The notes beneath the pieces are model-generated. The model worked only from the letters and a program-made list of their open reading frames with translations, had not been told where the DNA came from and did not search any database. 40,627 nt of DNA from Modestobacter muralis (lineage in GTDB: Bacteria; Actinomycetota; Actinomycetes; Mycobacteriales; Geodermatophilaceae), in contig NZ_JAAGWH010000024.1 in the NCBI RefSeq assembly GCF_010682105.1, forward strand, positions 1 through 40,627, written 5' to 3'. Positions 22,641 through 29,643 of this stretch are shown here, in pieces. A program made the translations under genes and the position numbers. Positions within the stretch are counted from its first letter, which is position 1. Each line of letters begins with the position of its first letter.

Positions 22641-23723
22641 GTGACCAGCTCGTCCAGCACGCCGCCCCCGCAGGACCACCCCGCCGAGACGGCCGATCCC
22701 TGGTGGCGGCGACGGCGGCTGGTCGGCGCTGCGGGGCTGTCGCTGGTGGCGGTCGTGGTCGGCACGTCGGTGCTGGTGACCCGCGACCCGGACGGCGGCG
22801 CCCCGCCCACGACCGCCGTCCCGGGCGCCTCGGTCGGTGGTGACTGGATGTCGGGTGCCTCGGGGCCGGGCGTCGTGGAGGGCGACTTCGCGGAGTGGCG
22901 TGGGTCGCCGGTGGAGATCGCCGGGACCTGGTCGGACAACACCGAGGCGATGACCGAGCTGTGGCAGCTCCAGCCCGGCGCCGAGTACGCCGACTGGCAG
23001 AAGCCGATGGACCTGGCCATCGGGGCGATCGGTGAGGGCGAGACCTGGGCAGAGGCCGCCGCGGGCGCCTATGACGCCCGGTGGACCGCCACCCTCGAGG
23101 AGGCGCGCGAGGTCTGGGCCGGCCGGGAGGGGCAGCTGTACCTCCGGTTCGCGCACGAGTCCAACGGCAACTGGTACCCCTGGGCGGTCGACGCCAGCGA
23201 GAAGGACGACTTCATCGCGGCGTGGCGGCACTTCCGGGAGCTCCAGCAGGCGGTCATGCCGGAGGCCGAACTGGTGTTCTGCCTGAACCGCGAGTCGGTG
23301 GAGACCGGGTTCGACTGGCGCGAGTCCTTCCCGGGCGCGGAGTACGTCGACGTCCTCGGGGTGGACTACTACAACCACTACCCCTACGTCGACACCGCCG
23401 AGGAGTGGCAGGAGTCGCTCCTGGCCACCGACCGGTACGGCGCCCCGAAGGGCCTGCAGGGCTACGCGGACTTCGCCGCGTCCGTCGGCCTGCCCCTCGC
23501 CGTGCCGGAGTGGTCGGGTGTCGCCGACCAGGGCGACTCGCCGGTGTTCGTCGAGTCGATGAACGACTACTTCGCCCAGCACGGCGGCACCGGGCCCGGG
23601 CAGGTGCTGTACGAGATCCTGTTCGACGTCGACAACGAGGACTACGACGGCAACTTCCTGCTCTACGGCGCCACGAAGATGCCGGAGTCCGCGGCGGCCT
23701 ACCAGCGCCGGTGGGCGGGCTGA
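22641..23723 (+). CDS. GH26-like glycoside hydrolase, membrane-anchored (copy B)
   Basis: A 360-residue protein with a short cytoplasmic tail, WWRRRR and one membrane span (27-46), then directly the catalytic domain; it lacks the long linker of copy A. Domain start SGASGPGVVEGDFAEWRG, probable acid/base E173 in RFAHESNGNW, probable nucleophile E290 in AVPEWS. It would sit on the outer face of the membrane next to the polymerase. GTG at 22641 with GGGGA just upstream. It matches copy A along the whole catalytic domain, including runs such as VDYYN and LLYEILFDVDN (VLYEILFDVDN here), so the two are recent paralogs. Likely activity is on the polysaccharide made by this locus. Confidence 0.83.
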   Translation: MTSSSSTPPPQDHPAETADPWWRRRRLVGAAGLSLVAVVVGTSVLVTRDPDGGAPPTTAVPGASVGGDWMSGASGPGVVEGDFAEWRGSPVEIAGTWSDNTEAMTELWQLQPGAEYADWQKPMDLAIGAIGEGETWAEAAAGAYDARWTATLEEAREVWAGREGQLYLRFAHESNGNWYPWAVDASEKDDFIAAWRHFRELQQAVMPEAELVFCLNRESVETGFDWRESFPGAEYVDVLGVDYYNHYPYVDTAEEWQESLLATDRYGAPKGLQGYADFAASVGLPLAVPEWSGVADQGDSPVFVESMNDYFAQHGGTGPGQVLYEILFDVDNEDYDGNFLLYGATKMPESAAAYQRRWAG

Positions 23724-23752
23724 CCCGCTGCTGACCGGCCCCGCTGTGCGCC

Positions 23753-23770
23753 CCGCGGCGCACCGCGGGC
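23753..23770. terminator. hairpin between convergent genes
   Basis: CCCGCGG (23753-23759) pairs with CCGCGGG (23764-23770) around a CGCA loop, between genes ending at 23723 and 23775. Confidence 0.5.
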
Positions 23771-23774
23771 CGGC

Positions 23775-24689
23775 TCAGGCCGGCAGGTCGTGGGCGAGCA
23801 GGTCCCGGTCCTCGGCCCAGGCCATCGTCTCGGCCGCGGTGGCCGCCCAGTCGGTGCCGGGCGCGATGTAGCCGAGCTCCACGTGCGTGGCGAGGCTGGG
23901 CTCGGCGGACACCAGCAGCCGGCGCCGGGACGCCCGCCGGTGGGAGCGCAGGTTGGTCGCGAGGTAGAACGGCGACATCACGACCTCGCGGAGCCGCTCC
24001 TTGGGCGTGCCGGGGTGCAGTCCGAGTGCGTCGCGGGCGATGCGGCCGTAGGAGTAGGTCTCGAAGCCCTGGTACATCAGGCAGGTGTCGTGGTCGCGGA
24101 ACATGTTCTTGTGCGGGACGGTGGCGAACCGGAAGATCGGCAGGTCCTCGCGCAGCGGGCCCACGCGGCCGCCGAAGGTCGCCGTCGTGCTGTACAGACG
24201 CACCCAGCTGTGCCCGTCCACCTCTCGCGGCCCCAGGTCCTGCCAGCCCCGCGGCCGGTGCGGCAGGGGCTCGGGGCGCGGGTGCGGGTTCTCCGGGTTG
24301 CTGCCGTAGAGGCCGAAGTACTGCGCGTCGGGCAGGGCCGGCACGGCGTCCTGGAGCCGGCGGAAGGAGTCCGGCTGGTACAGGTAGTCGTCCTCGCTGA
24401 ACCAGACCACCTGGTCGTCGTCCCAGCGGCCGGACGTCGCCAGCTCCAGGGCCGCGAGGTAGGACTGCCGGATGCCCAGGTTGGGCAGGTCGACGATCTC
24501 CCCGCCCGCACGGCGCATCACCTCGAGCCGGGGCTCGGGGATGGGCCCGTTGTTCACGAACACGAGCTCGGTGTCCGCGGCCTCGGCGGCGCGGACGGCG
24601 GACAGCAGGCACACCAGCTTGCTGAACCAGTCCGGGCGGCCCTTCTGGTTCTCACCACCGTGTGATCGGAACAGGACCGGCAAGGTCAT
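23775..24689 (-). CDS. unclassified transferase-like protein with EDDYLY motif (copy 2)
   Basis: A 304-residue paralog of the protein at 5126-6010. It starts LPVLFRSHGGENQKGRPDWF, has LVFVNNGP, and then VVWFSEDDYLYQPDSF near residue 100, which looks like a GT-A strand and acidic metal site. Later blocks (DHDTCLMYQGFETYSYG) may form the acceptor side. No signal peptide or membrane span is seen. GGAGG lies about nine bases before the ATG at 24689. The function is not established; co-location with glycosyltransferases and flippases on both occasions suggests a sugar- or substituent-transfer step. Confidence 0.77.
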   Translation of the reverse strand: MTLPVLFRSHGGENQKGRPDWFSKLVCLLSAVRAAEAADTELVFVNNGPIPEPRLEVMRRAGGEIVDLPNLGIRQSYLAALELATSGRWDDDQVVWFSEDDYLYQPDSFRRLQDAVPALPDAQYFGLYGSNPENPHPRPEPLPHRPRGWQDLGPREVDGHSWVRLYSTTATFGGRVGPLREDLPIFRFATVPHKNMFRDHDTCLMYQGFETYSYGRIARDALGLHPGTPKERLREVVMSPFYLATNLRSHRRASRRRLLVSAEPSLATHVELGYIAPGTDWAATAAETMAWAEDRDLLAHDLPA

Positions 24690-24822
24690 GGGGTGGAGCC
24701 TCCGTTCTCCGCGCCGGTGAGCCGACTCACCCGGCCGGCGGAGCGTATCGGCAGCCGGCGGCCGTGTGGCCGGTCGCACGCCTCCGGACGTCGGAGCTGT
24801 CACCCGTGTGGGTGAGGGCCGC

Positions 24823-24828
24823 TACGGT
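24823..24828 (+). promoter_or_regulatory. -10 element of a leaderless transcript (flippase mini-ORF)
   Basis: TACGGT lies exactly 6 nt before the ATG at 24835, which starts a 15-codon mini-ORF upstream of the second flippase. Confidence 0.5.
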
Positions 24829-24834
24829 GAGGCC

Positions 24835-24882
24835 ATGGAGGGAGTTCCGGTGCCTGGGCCGCTGCCCGGACCCTGCTCCTGA
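24835..24882 (+). CDS. leaderless mini-ORF upstream of flippase 2
   Basis: ATG to TGA, 15 codons, encoding MEGVPVPGPLPGPCS. It starts 6 nt after TACGGT, so the transcript should begin with this ATG. It ends 35 nt before the flippase GTG, in a different frame. The Pro/Gly-rich peptide could slow ribosomes and influence flippase translation, but this is inference. Confidence 0.35.
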   Translation: MEGVPVPGPLPGPCS

Positions 24883-24917
24883 GTGGCCGCCACCGTGCCG
24901 ACGAGGACGACGCGCCG

Positions 24918-26276
24918 GTGACCCGCCGGCAGAGCGGCATCCTGCGGCTGGCCCGCCGGGCGGGCTGGAGCGTGGTCGACCAGGCCCTGTCCAGTCTCGG
25001 GAGCCTGCTGCTGTCGGTGATGGTCGCCCGCGCGGTGGACGCGCACGCCTTCGGTGCCTTCACCGTCTCCTTCGCCGTCTACTCCGTCGCCGTCCTGGTG
25101 TCCCGGGCGCTGGTGAGCCAGCCGCTGACCATCACCTTCGCCGGGGCCGACCCGGCCACCTACCGGGTCGCGTCGGGCAGGTCCACCGGCGCAGCTGTCG
25201 TGGTGGGCATCGCCGTGGGGCTGGTCGTGCTGCTGGTCGGGGTGCTGATCGGCGGGCCCGTCGGGACGGCGCTGGGGGCGGTCGCCCTGGTGCTGCCCGG
25301 CCTGCTGGTGCAGGACGCCTGGCGGGTCGCGTTCCTCGCCGGTGGCCACGCCGAACGGGCCGCCCTCGTCAGCGCGGTGTGGATCGCCCTCCAGCTCAGC
25401 GCCGTGGCCGCGTTGACCGCCGCCGGCGCGGGCTCCCCGGCTCCCTACCTGCTGGCCTGGGGTCTGGCGGCTGCCGCGGCCGCGGTGCTGGGCGCCGTCC
25501 GCGGGGGCACGCGCCCGCTGGTCACCCAGACCCGGTCGTGGGTCCGGGAGAACTGGCAGCTCACCCGGTTCCTCGTCCTGGAGTCGCTGCTGGTGCAGGG
25601 CGCCTTCCAGGGCATGCTGCTGCTCATCGGCGCGTTCGGCGCGCTGAGCGACGTGGCGGCCATCCGCGGGGCCAACGTGGTCGTCGGGCCGGTGTCGCTG
25701 CTGGGCATGAGCGCCACGGCGTTCGCGGTGCCCGAGCTCGCCCGTCGTGCGCACCTGCCCGGGCGGACCAGGCTCCTCGCCGGCGTCGGCATCAGCGGCG
25801 TGCTCGCCGTGGTCGCACTCGCCTGGGGCGCCGTCGTCCTGCTGCTGCCCGACGTGGCCGGGGTCGCTCTCCTGGGTGACTCCTGGCCCGGGGTGCGCGC
25901 GGTGCTGCTCGCCACGGTCGTCGGGCAGCTGATCAACATCAGCTACTCCGGCGCCACCTACGTCGTCTACTCCACCGGTGCCACGGCGGTCGCCATGCGG
26001 ATCAACGCCCTCGTGTCCGTGCTCCTCGTGGTCTTCGGGCTCACCGGACTGGCGCTCGGGGGCGCCGAGGGCGTCGCCTGGGGCATCGCCGCGACGTACG
26101 CGACGGTGCTGCCGCTGTGGTACCTCGCCGCCGCCCGCGTGACCCGCCGTCCGGCAGCCGGCCAGCCTCGTCCGGCGGGCGGCGAGCCGGACGGAGCAGC
26201 TGCCGGACCCGCCGTGGACGAGCAGTCACCGGCCGACGGACGCGGCCTCAGCGCGGGTCGGACGACGTCCGACTGA
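24918..26276 (+). CDS. oligosaccharide flippase, Wzx-like (second copy)
   Basis: A 452-residue polytopic membrane protein of the MATE/MOP polysaccharide flippase group, with hydrophobic segments from VVDQALSSLGSLLLSVMV onward to near residue 415 and a hydrophilic C-terminal tail. It shares its N-terminal pattern (VDQALSSL versus ADQAVSSL) with the flippase at 1284-2678. It should export lipid-linked repeat units; why there are two is unclear. The GTG at 24918 has GAGGA about nine bases upstream; transcription probably starts at 24835, placing a 15-codon mini-ORF first. Confidence 0.88.
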   Translation: MTRRQSGILRLARRAGWSVVDQALSSLGSLLLSVMVARAVDAHAFGAFTVSFAVYSVAVLVSRALVSQPLTITFAGADPATYRVASGRSTGAAVVVGIAVGLVVLLVGVLIGGPVGTALGAVALVLPGLLVQDAWRVAFLAGGHAERAALVSAVWIALQLSAVAALTAAGAGSPAPYLLAWGLAAAAAAVLGAVRGGTRPLVTQTRSWVRENWQLTRFLVLESLLVQGAFQGMLLLIGAFGALSDVAAIRGANVVVGPVSLLGMSATAFAVPELARRAHLPGRTRLLAGVGISGVLAVVALAWGAVVLLLPDVAGVALLGDSWPGVRAVLLATVVGQLINISYSGATYVVYSTGATAVAMRINALVSVLLVVFGLTGLALGGAEGVAWGIAATYATVLPLWYLAAARVTRRPAAGQPRPAGGEPDGAAAGPAVDEQSPADGRGLSAGRTTSD

Positions 26277-26492
26277 GCGCCGGACCCGCAGCCCGGGACC
26301 GGTCAGTCAGGGGTCAGCGGGTCGCCGGTCGGCTCACCGGCAGCTTCACGCGCTGGTGACCCGCGCGCTGTGCGGCGAAACCGGACTGCAGGGCGTCGGC
26401 CAGCGCGAGTGCGGGGTCGACCGGGGCGGGCGCGGTGCTCGTCATGGCGGCACGCTATGGCCGCGGCGCCGTCCTGCACCGGCGACACTCGG
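26277..26492. other. 216-bp gap between convergent genes
   Basis: No gene is supported. A weak hairpin GCCGGT/ACCGGC (26324-26341 region) is the only terminator-like element seen. Confidence 0.3.
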
Positions 26493-27677
26493 TCACTCGG
26501 CGTTACGAGATGGTGACGGGTGCACTCCTGTCACAGCGGGCGGACGATCTCCCAGCGTGGCGTCCAGCCAGGCGTCCGTGCGGCGGTCCCAGGTGCGCGC
26601 GCCTGCCCAGCCGATCCGGTCCGCGACCCAGCCGGCCGGCTCGTCGGCGGCGGCCTGCACGGCCTCGGCCATGGCGGCGGCGCCGTCCACCACGTAGGTG
26701 TGCGGCGGGACGTCGCTGCTGTGCTCGAGGTGGCCGGCGGTGGCGACCACCGGGACGCCGCGCGAGCAGTAGTCGTAGGTCTTCATCGACGACTGGCCCA
26801 GGGCGCGGCTGGCCACGTCGGGGATCAGCCCGACGGCCGCGGCGTCCAGCACCTCGGGGAGCCGGTCGCGGGAGAGCAACCCGGCGTAGCGGAACCGGCC
26901 GGGGAACTCGCGCTCCAGCCCGAGGAACTCCTCGGCCGCAGCCTGCGCGCGCAGCGGGAACACCAGCTGGCCGTGCACGGTGAGCGTCCAGTCCGGCAGG
27001 GCGGTGAGCACCGACCGCACCAGGTCGACGTCGAACCGCTCGGCGATGCTGCCCACGTAGACCGCCGACCGCGGCACCCGCTGGACCGTGCGGGGGGCGG
27101 TGAGCAGCTGCTCGTCGGTGCCGTTGGGGACGACGACCGGCGTGCGGCCGGGGAAGAGGTCGGCGAGCACCTGGTTGACCACCACGACCTCGTCGGCCTC
27201 GTCGGCGATCCGGCGGAGCTGGTCGCGCAGTCCGCGGGCCTGGGGGAGCAGTCGCGCCCAGTCGTCGGTGCAGTCGAAGACCACCCGGCCGCTCAGGCCG
27301 CGGGTGGCCCGCCACTCCCACGGGAACATGACGACGGTCAGCTGCTCGGCCCAGTCCGACCGGCGCAGGAACCGGTTGTAGAGGGCCGCGTCGACCCGCT
27401 CGGCGACCGGGCCGCGCAGTCCCGGCCGCAGGGTGGAGCGTTCGGAGACCTCGATGCCGGGGGCGACGGGGAGGAAGTGGCCGCGCCCGACGTGCCGGGT
27501 CCAGTTGCCCGGGTCGGTGGTGAGCCGGCGCCAGTCGCTGGGGGCCTGGACGAAGCGCACGGGCATGCCGCGGCGGACCAGCTGGGCGGCGATCATGTGC
27601 TCGCGACGGATCGCGGGGTTCCACGGGTCCTTGGCGAGGAAGCCGATCCCGGGGCGGGGGTCCGACGTGGTGTTCAG
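26493..27677 (-). CDS. glycosyltransferase (GT4-like) with apparent CTG start
   Basis: A 394-residue GT-B-type transferase: GIGFLAKDPWNPAIRREH and LVRRGMPVRFVQ in the N-terminal domain, VVVPNGTDEQLL at the hinge, VYVGSIAERFD and GQSSMKTYDYCSRGVPVVAT in the donor domain. The fold needs a start before GIGFLAKDPWNP, but no ATG, GTG or TTG exists between there and 27809, which lies inside the divergent gene. The CTG at 27677 has a perfect GGAGG six bases upstream. A 7-codon leaderless frame ends in TGA overlapping this CTG (CTGA). I take CTG as the start; a frameshift joining the two frames is the alternative. Sugar specificity is unknown. Confidence 0.8.
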   Translation of the reverse strand: MNTTSDPRPGIGFLAKDPWNPAIRREHMIAAQLVRRGMPVRFVQAPSDWRRLTTDPGNWTRHVGRGHFLPVAPGIEVSERSTLRPGLRGPVAERVDAALYNRFLRRSDWAEQLTVVMFPWEWRATRGLSGRVVFDCTDDWARLLPQARGLRDQLRRIADEADEVVVVNQVLADLFPGRTPVVVPNGTDEQLLTAPRTVQRVPRSAVYVGSIAERFDVDLVRSVLTALPDWTLTVHGQLVFPLRAQAAAEEFLGLEREFPGRFRYAGLLSRDRLPEVLDAAAVGLIPDVASRALGQSSMKTYDYCSRGVPVVATAGHLEHSSDVPPHTYVVDGAAAMAEAVQAAADEPAGWVADRIGWAGARTWDRRTDAWLDATLGDRPPAVTGVHPSPSRNAE

Positions 27678-27697
27678 CGCAGGCCTCCGGAGGTCAC
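27674..27697 (-). CDS. 7-codon leaderless mini-ORF coupled to the GT4 CTG start
   Basis: GTG at 27697 to TGA at 27676-27674, encoding MTSGGLR. It lies 6 nt after TAGGGT, contains the SD (GGAGG) of the following gene, and its TGA overlaps the CTG start of the glycosyltransferase as CTGA. The SD is half of a perfect CCTCCGGAGG palindrome. Confidence 0.4.
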   Translation of the reverse strand: MTSGGLR

Positions 27698-27703
27698 GGC
27701 TGC

Positions 27704-27709
27704 ACCCTA
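27704..27709 (-). promoter_or_regulatory. -10 element for the GT4 mini-ORF and gene
   Basis: TAGGGT on the minus strand, exactly 6 nt from the GTG at 27697; same hexamer and spacing as at 5114. Confidence 0.55.
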
Positions 27710-27735
27710 GAAGGAGGGCCCGCGGTGCGCCCCGG

Positions 27736-27741
27736 CAGACT
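27736..27741 (+). promoter_or_regulatory. candidate -10 of a leaderless transcript (TupA-like)
   Basis: CAGACT lies 6 nt before the GTG at 27748, which lacks an SD. It is divergent from and only 27 bp away from the -10 of the GT4 gene. Confidence 0.4.
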
Positions 27742-27747
27742 GGTGGT

Positions 27748-28626
27748 GTGCGTCCGATCGCCGCGTCGTTGCCGGACGCCGTCCTCGTCCGGCTGCCGCT
27801 GCGCGCCAAGCGGGCCGTGCTCTACCGGCGGGCGCACGGCCGCTGGCCGGGCCGTCCACCGCGAACGTTCACCGAGAAGGTCAACTGGCGGGTGGTGCAC
27901 GACCGCCGGCCGCTGATCGGGCAGCTGGGCGACAAGCTGGCGATGAAGGCCTACGCCGCCGAGGTGGTGCCGGCCGTGCAGGTGCCGCGCGTGCTGTGGA
28001 CCGGCACCGACCTCGCCACGCTGGCCGACGCCGCGCTGCCCGAGCGCTGGGTGCTCAAGTCCAACCACGGCACCATGCGGGTGCACATCGGCACCGGGAC
28101 GCCCGACGTCGGCGAGCTGCGGCGCCTCACGGCCGGCTGGCTGGACGAGCCGCTGTTCCGCGACCGCGGCGAGTGGGTCTACAGCCAGGCGCGCCGCCTG
28201 CTGCTGGTCGAGGAGTTCATCGGCGCGGACGGCGCCGTGCCCGCCGACCACAAGTTCCTCGTCTTCGGTGGCCGGGTGCGCCTCGTCCAGGTGGACACCG
28301 GCCGGTTCGGGTCCCACCAGCGGCGGCTCTACGGCCCCGACTGGCGGCCCGTGACGGTGACCGAGACCGTCGCCGCCGGGCCGGTCACCGCGCCGCCGGC
28401 CGGGCTGGCGGAGATGACCAAGGTGGCCGAGGCACTGGGCGCGGCCTTCGACTTCGTGCGCGTCGACCTGTTCGACGTCGACGGTGAGGTGTGGTTCGGC
28501 GAGCTCACGCCCTACCCCGGTGGCGGGCTCGACGCCTTCGACCCGGTGCTCGACGAGCAGCTGGGCCGGTGGTGGCGGTTGCCGGCGCGGTCAGCCGTGC
28601 GTGCGCGCCAGCAGGGCGTCCGCTGA
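27748..28626 (+). CDS. TupA-like ATP-grasp protein
   Basis: A 292-residue member of the TupA-like ATP-grasp family, named after a teichuronopeptide biosynthesis protein. Family marks: FTEKVNWRVVHDRRPLIGQLGDK near the N-terminus, WVLKSNHGTM for ATP binding, VEEFIG, DHKFLVFGGRV, and the acidic metal site RVDLFDVDGEVWFGELTPYPGGG. Members are thought to form a carboxylate-amine or similar bond on cell-surface glycans and are often in polysaccharide clusters. The GTG at 27748 is supported by a leaderless-type CAGACT 6 nt upstream. The 3' end overlaps the convergent PHP gene by 36 bp. The attached group is unknown. Confidence 0.85.
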   Translation: MRPIAASLPDAVLVRLPLRAKRAVLYRRAHGRWPGRPPRTFTEKVNWRVVHDRRPLIGQLGDKLAMKAYAAEVVPAVQVPRVLWTGTDLATLADAALPERWVLKSNHGTMRVHIGTGTPDVGELRRLTAGWLDEPLFRDRGEWVYSQARRLLLVEEFIGADGAVPADHKFLVFGGRVRLVQVDTGRFGSHQRRLYGPDWRPVTVTETVAAGPVTAPPAGLAEMTKVAEALGAAFDFVRVDLFDVDGEVWFGELTPYPGGGLDAFDPVLDEQLGRWWRLPARSAVRARQQGVR

Positions 28627-29643
28627 CAGGGTGTTGACCACCCGGTCGGCCGGGACGCCGCACTCGACGGCCCGGGTGCAGCCGTTGTCCTGCCAGTCCA
28701 GCTGACCGGGGGCGTGCGCGTCGGTGTCGATGGCGAAGTCGCAGCCCAGTTCCACGGCCTGGGTGAGGAGGCGCCGCGGCGGGTCCAGCCGCTCGGGGCG
28801 GGAGTTGATCTCCACCACGGTCCCGTGCTCGACGCAGGCCCGGAAGACGGCGTCGGCGTCGAACTGGCTCTCGGGCCGGGGCTTCTGGCTGCCGTTGCGC
28901 TGCCGGCGGCCGATGACCAGCCGGCCGGTGCAGTGCCCGAGGACGTCGGTGTGCGGGTTCTCGACGGCGGCGAGCATGCGCTCGGTCATCTGGGCGCTGG
29001 CCGCGCGCAGGTCGGAGTGCACACTGGCGACGACGACGTCGAGGCGGCCGAGCAGCTCGTCGACCTGGTCGAGGCTGCCGTCGACGTTGATGTCGCACTC
29101 GATGCCGGTGAGGACGCGGAAGGGCGCCAGTTCGGCGTTCAGCGCCGCGACGACGTCCAGCTGCTGCTCCAGCCGCTGCGGGCTCAGCCCGTTGGCGACG
29201 GTCAGCCGGGGGGAGTGGTCGGTGAGGGCGAGGTACTCGTGCCCGATGGAGAGGGCCGCCTCGGCCATGTCGCGGATCGGACTGCCGCCGTCGGACCAGT
29301 CCGAGTGCGCGTGCAGGTCGCCCTTGAGCGCGGCGCGCAGGGCTGCGGCCTCGTCGGCCAGCGGGGCGAGTTCGGCGTACGTCTCCTCCAGCCCGCGGAG
29401 GTAGGCCGGCAGCTCACCGCGGTGCGCCTCGACGACCACCGCGGCCGTCTTGTCGCCGATGCCCTTGAGCTCGGTCAGCGTCTTCGTGCGGACCCGCCGG
29501 TCGAGCTCGGCGTCGTCCAGGCCGGCGACCACGGCTGCCGCGGTGCGGAAGGCGTTCACCCGGTACGACGGCTCGCGGGCGCGCTCCAGGAGGAAGGCGA
29601 TCCTCCGGAGCGCGCCCGCGGGCGGCAGTGGTGCAGTGCTCAG
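28591..29643 (-). CDS. PHP-domain phosphoesterase (PolX-like C-terminus) with apparent CTG start
   Basis: A 350-residue protein with N-terminal helix-hairpin-helix DNA-binding region (ALRRIAFLLERA, then LTELKGIGDKTAAVV) and a C-terminal PHP metal-dependent phosphoesterase domain: GDLHAHSDWSDGG, LTDHSPRL, GIECDINVDGS, SVHSDLR, GHCTGR, EINSRPERLDPP and DTDAHAPGQL. It resembles the C-terminal half of bacterial PolX but lacks the polymerase palm; a DNA-repair or nuclease role is likely. Homologous sequence begins within 15 residues of the CTG at 29643. That CTG overlaps the TGA of the DoxX-like gene (CTGA) and has AAGAAGG at SD distance. The next normal start, a GTG about 40 residues in, would cut the first domain. 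Confidence 0.82.
   Translation of the reverse strand: MSTAPLPPAGALRRIAFLLERAREPSYRVNAFRTAAAVVAGLDDAELDRRVRTKTLTELKGIGDKTAAVVVEAHRGELPAYLRGLEETYAELAPLADEAAALRAALKGDLHAHSDWSDGGSPIRDMAEAALSIGHEYLALTDHSPRLTVANGLSPQRLEQQLDVVAALNAELAPFRVLTGIECDINVDGSLDQVDELLGRLDVVVASVHSDLRAASAQMTERMLAAVENPHTDVLGHCTGRLVIGRRQRNGSQKPRPESQFDADAVFRACVEHGTVVEINSRPERLDPPRRLLTQAVELGCDFAIDTDAHAPGQLDWQDNGCTRAVECGVPADRVVNTLSADALLARTHG

Noticed and set aside
26303-26488. 61-codon minus-strand frame between convergent genes
   Set aside because: Arg/Ala/Pro-rich translation without hydrophobic pattern, start signal or family resemblance.
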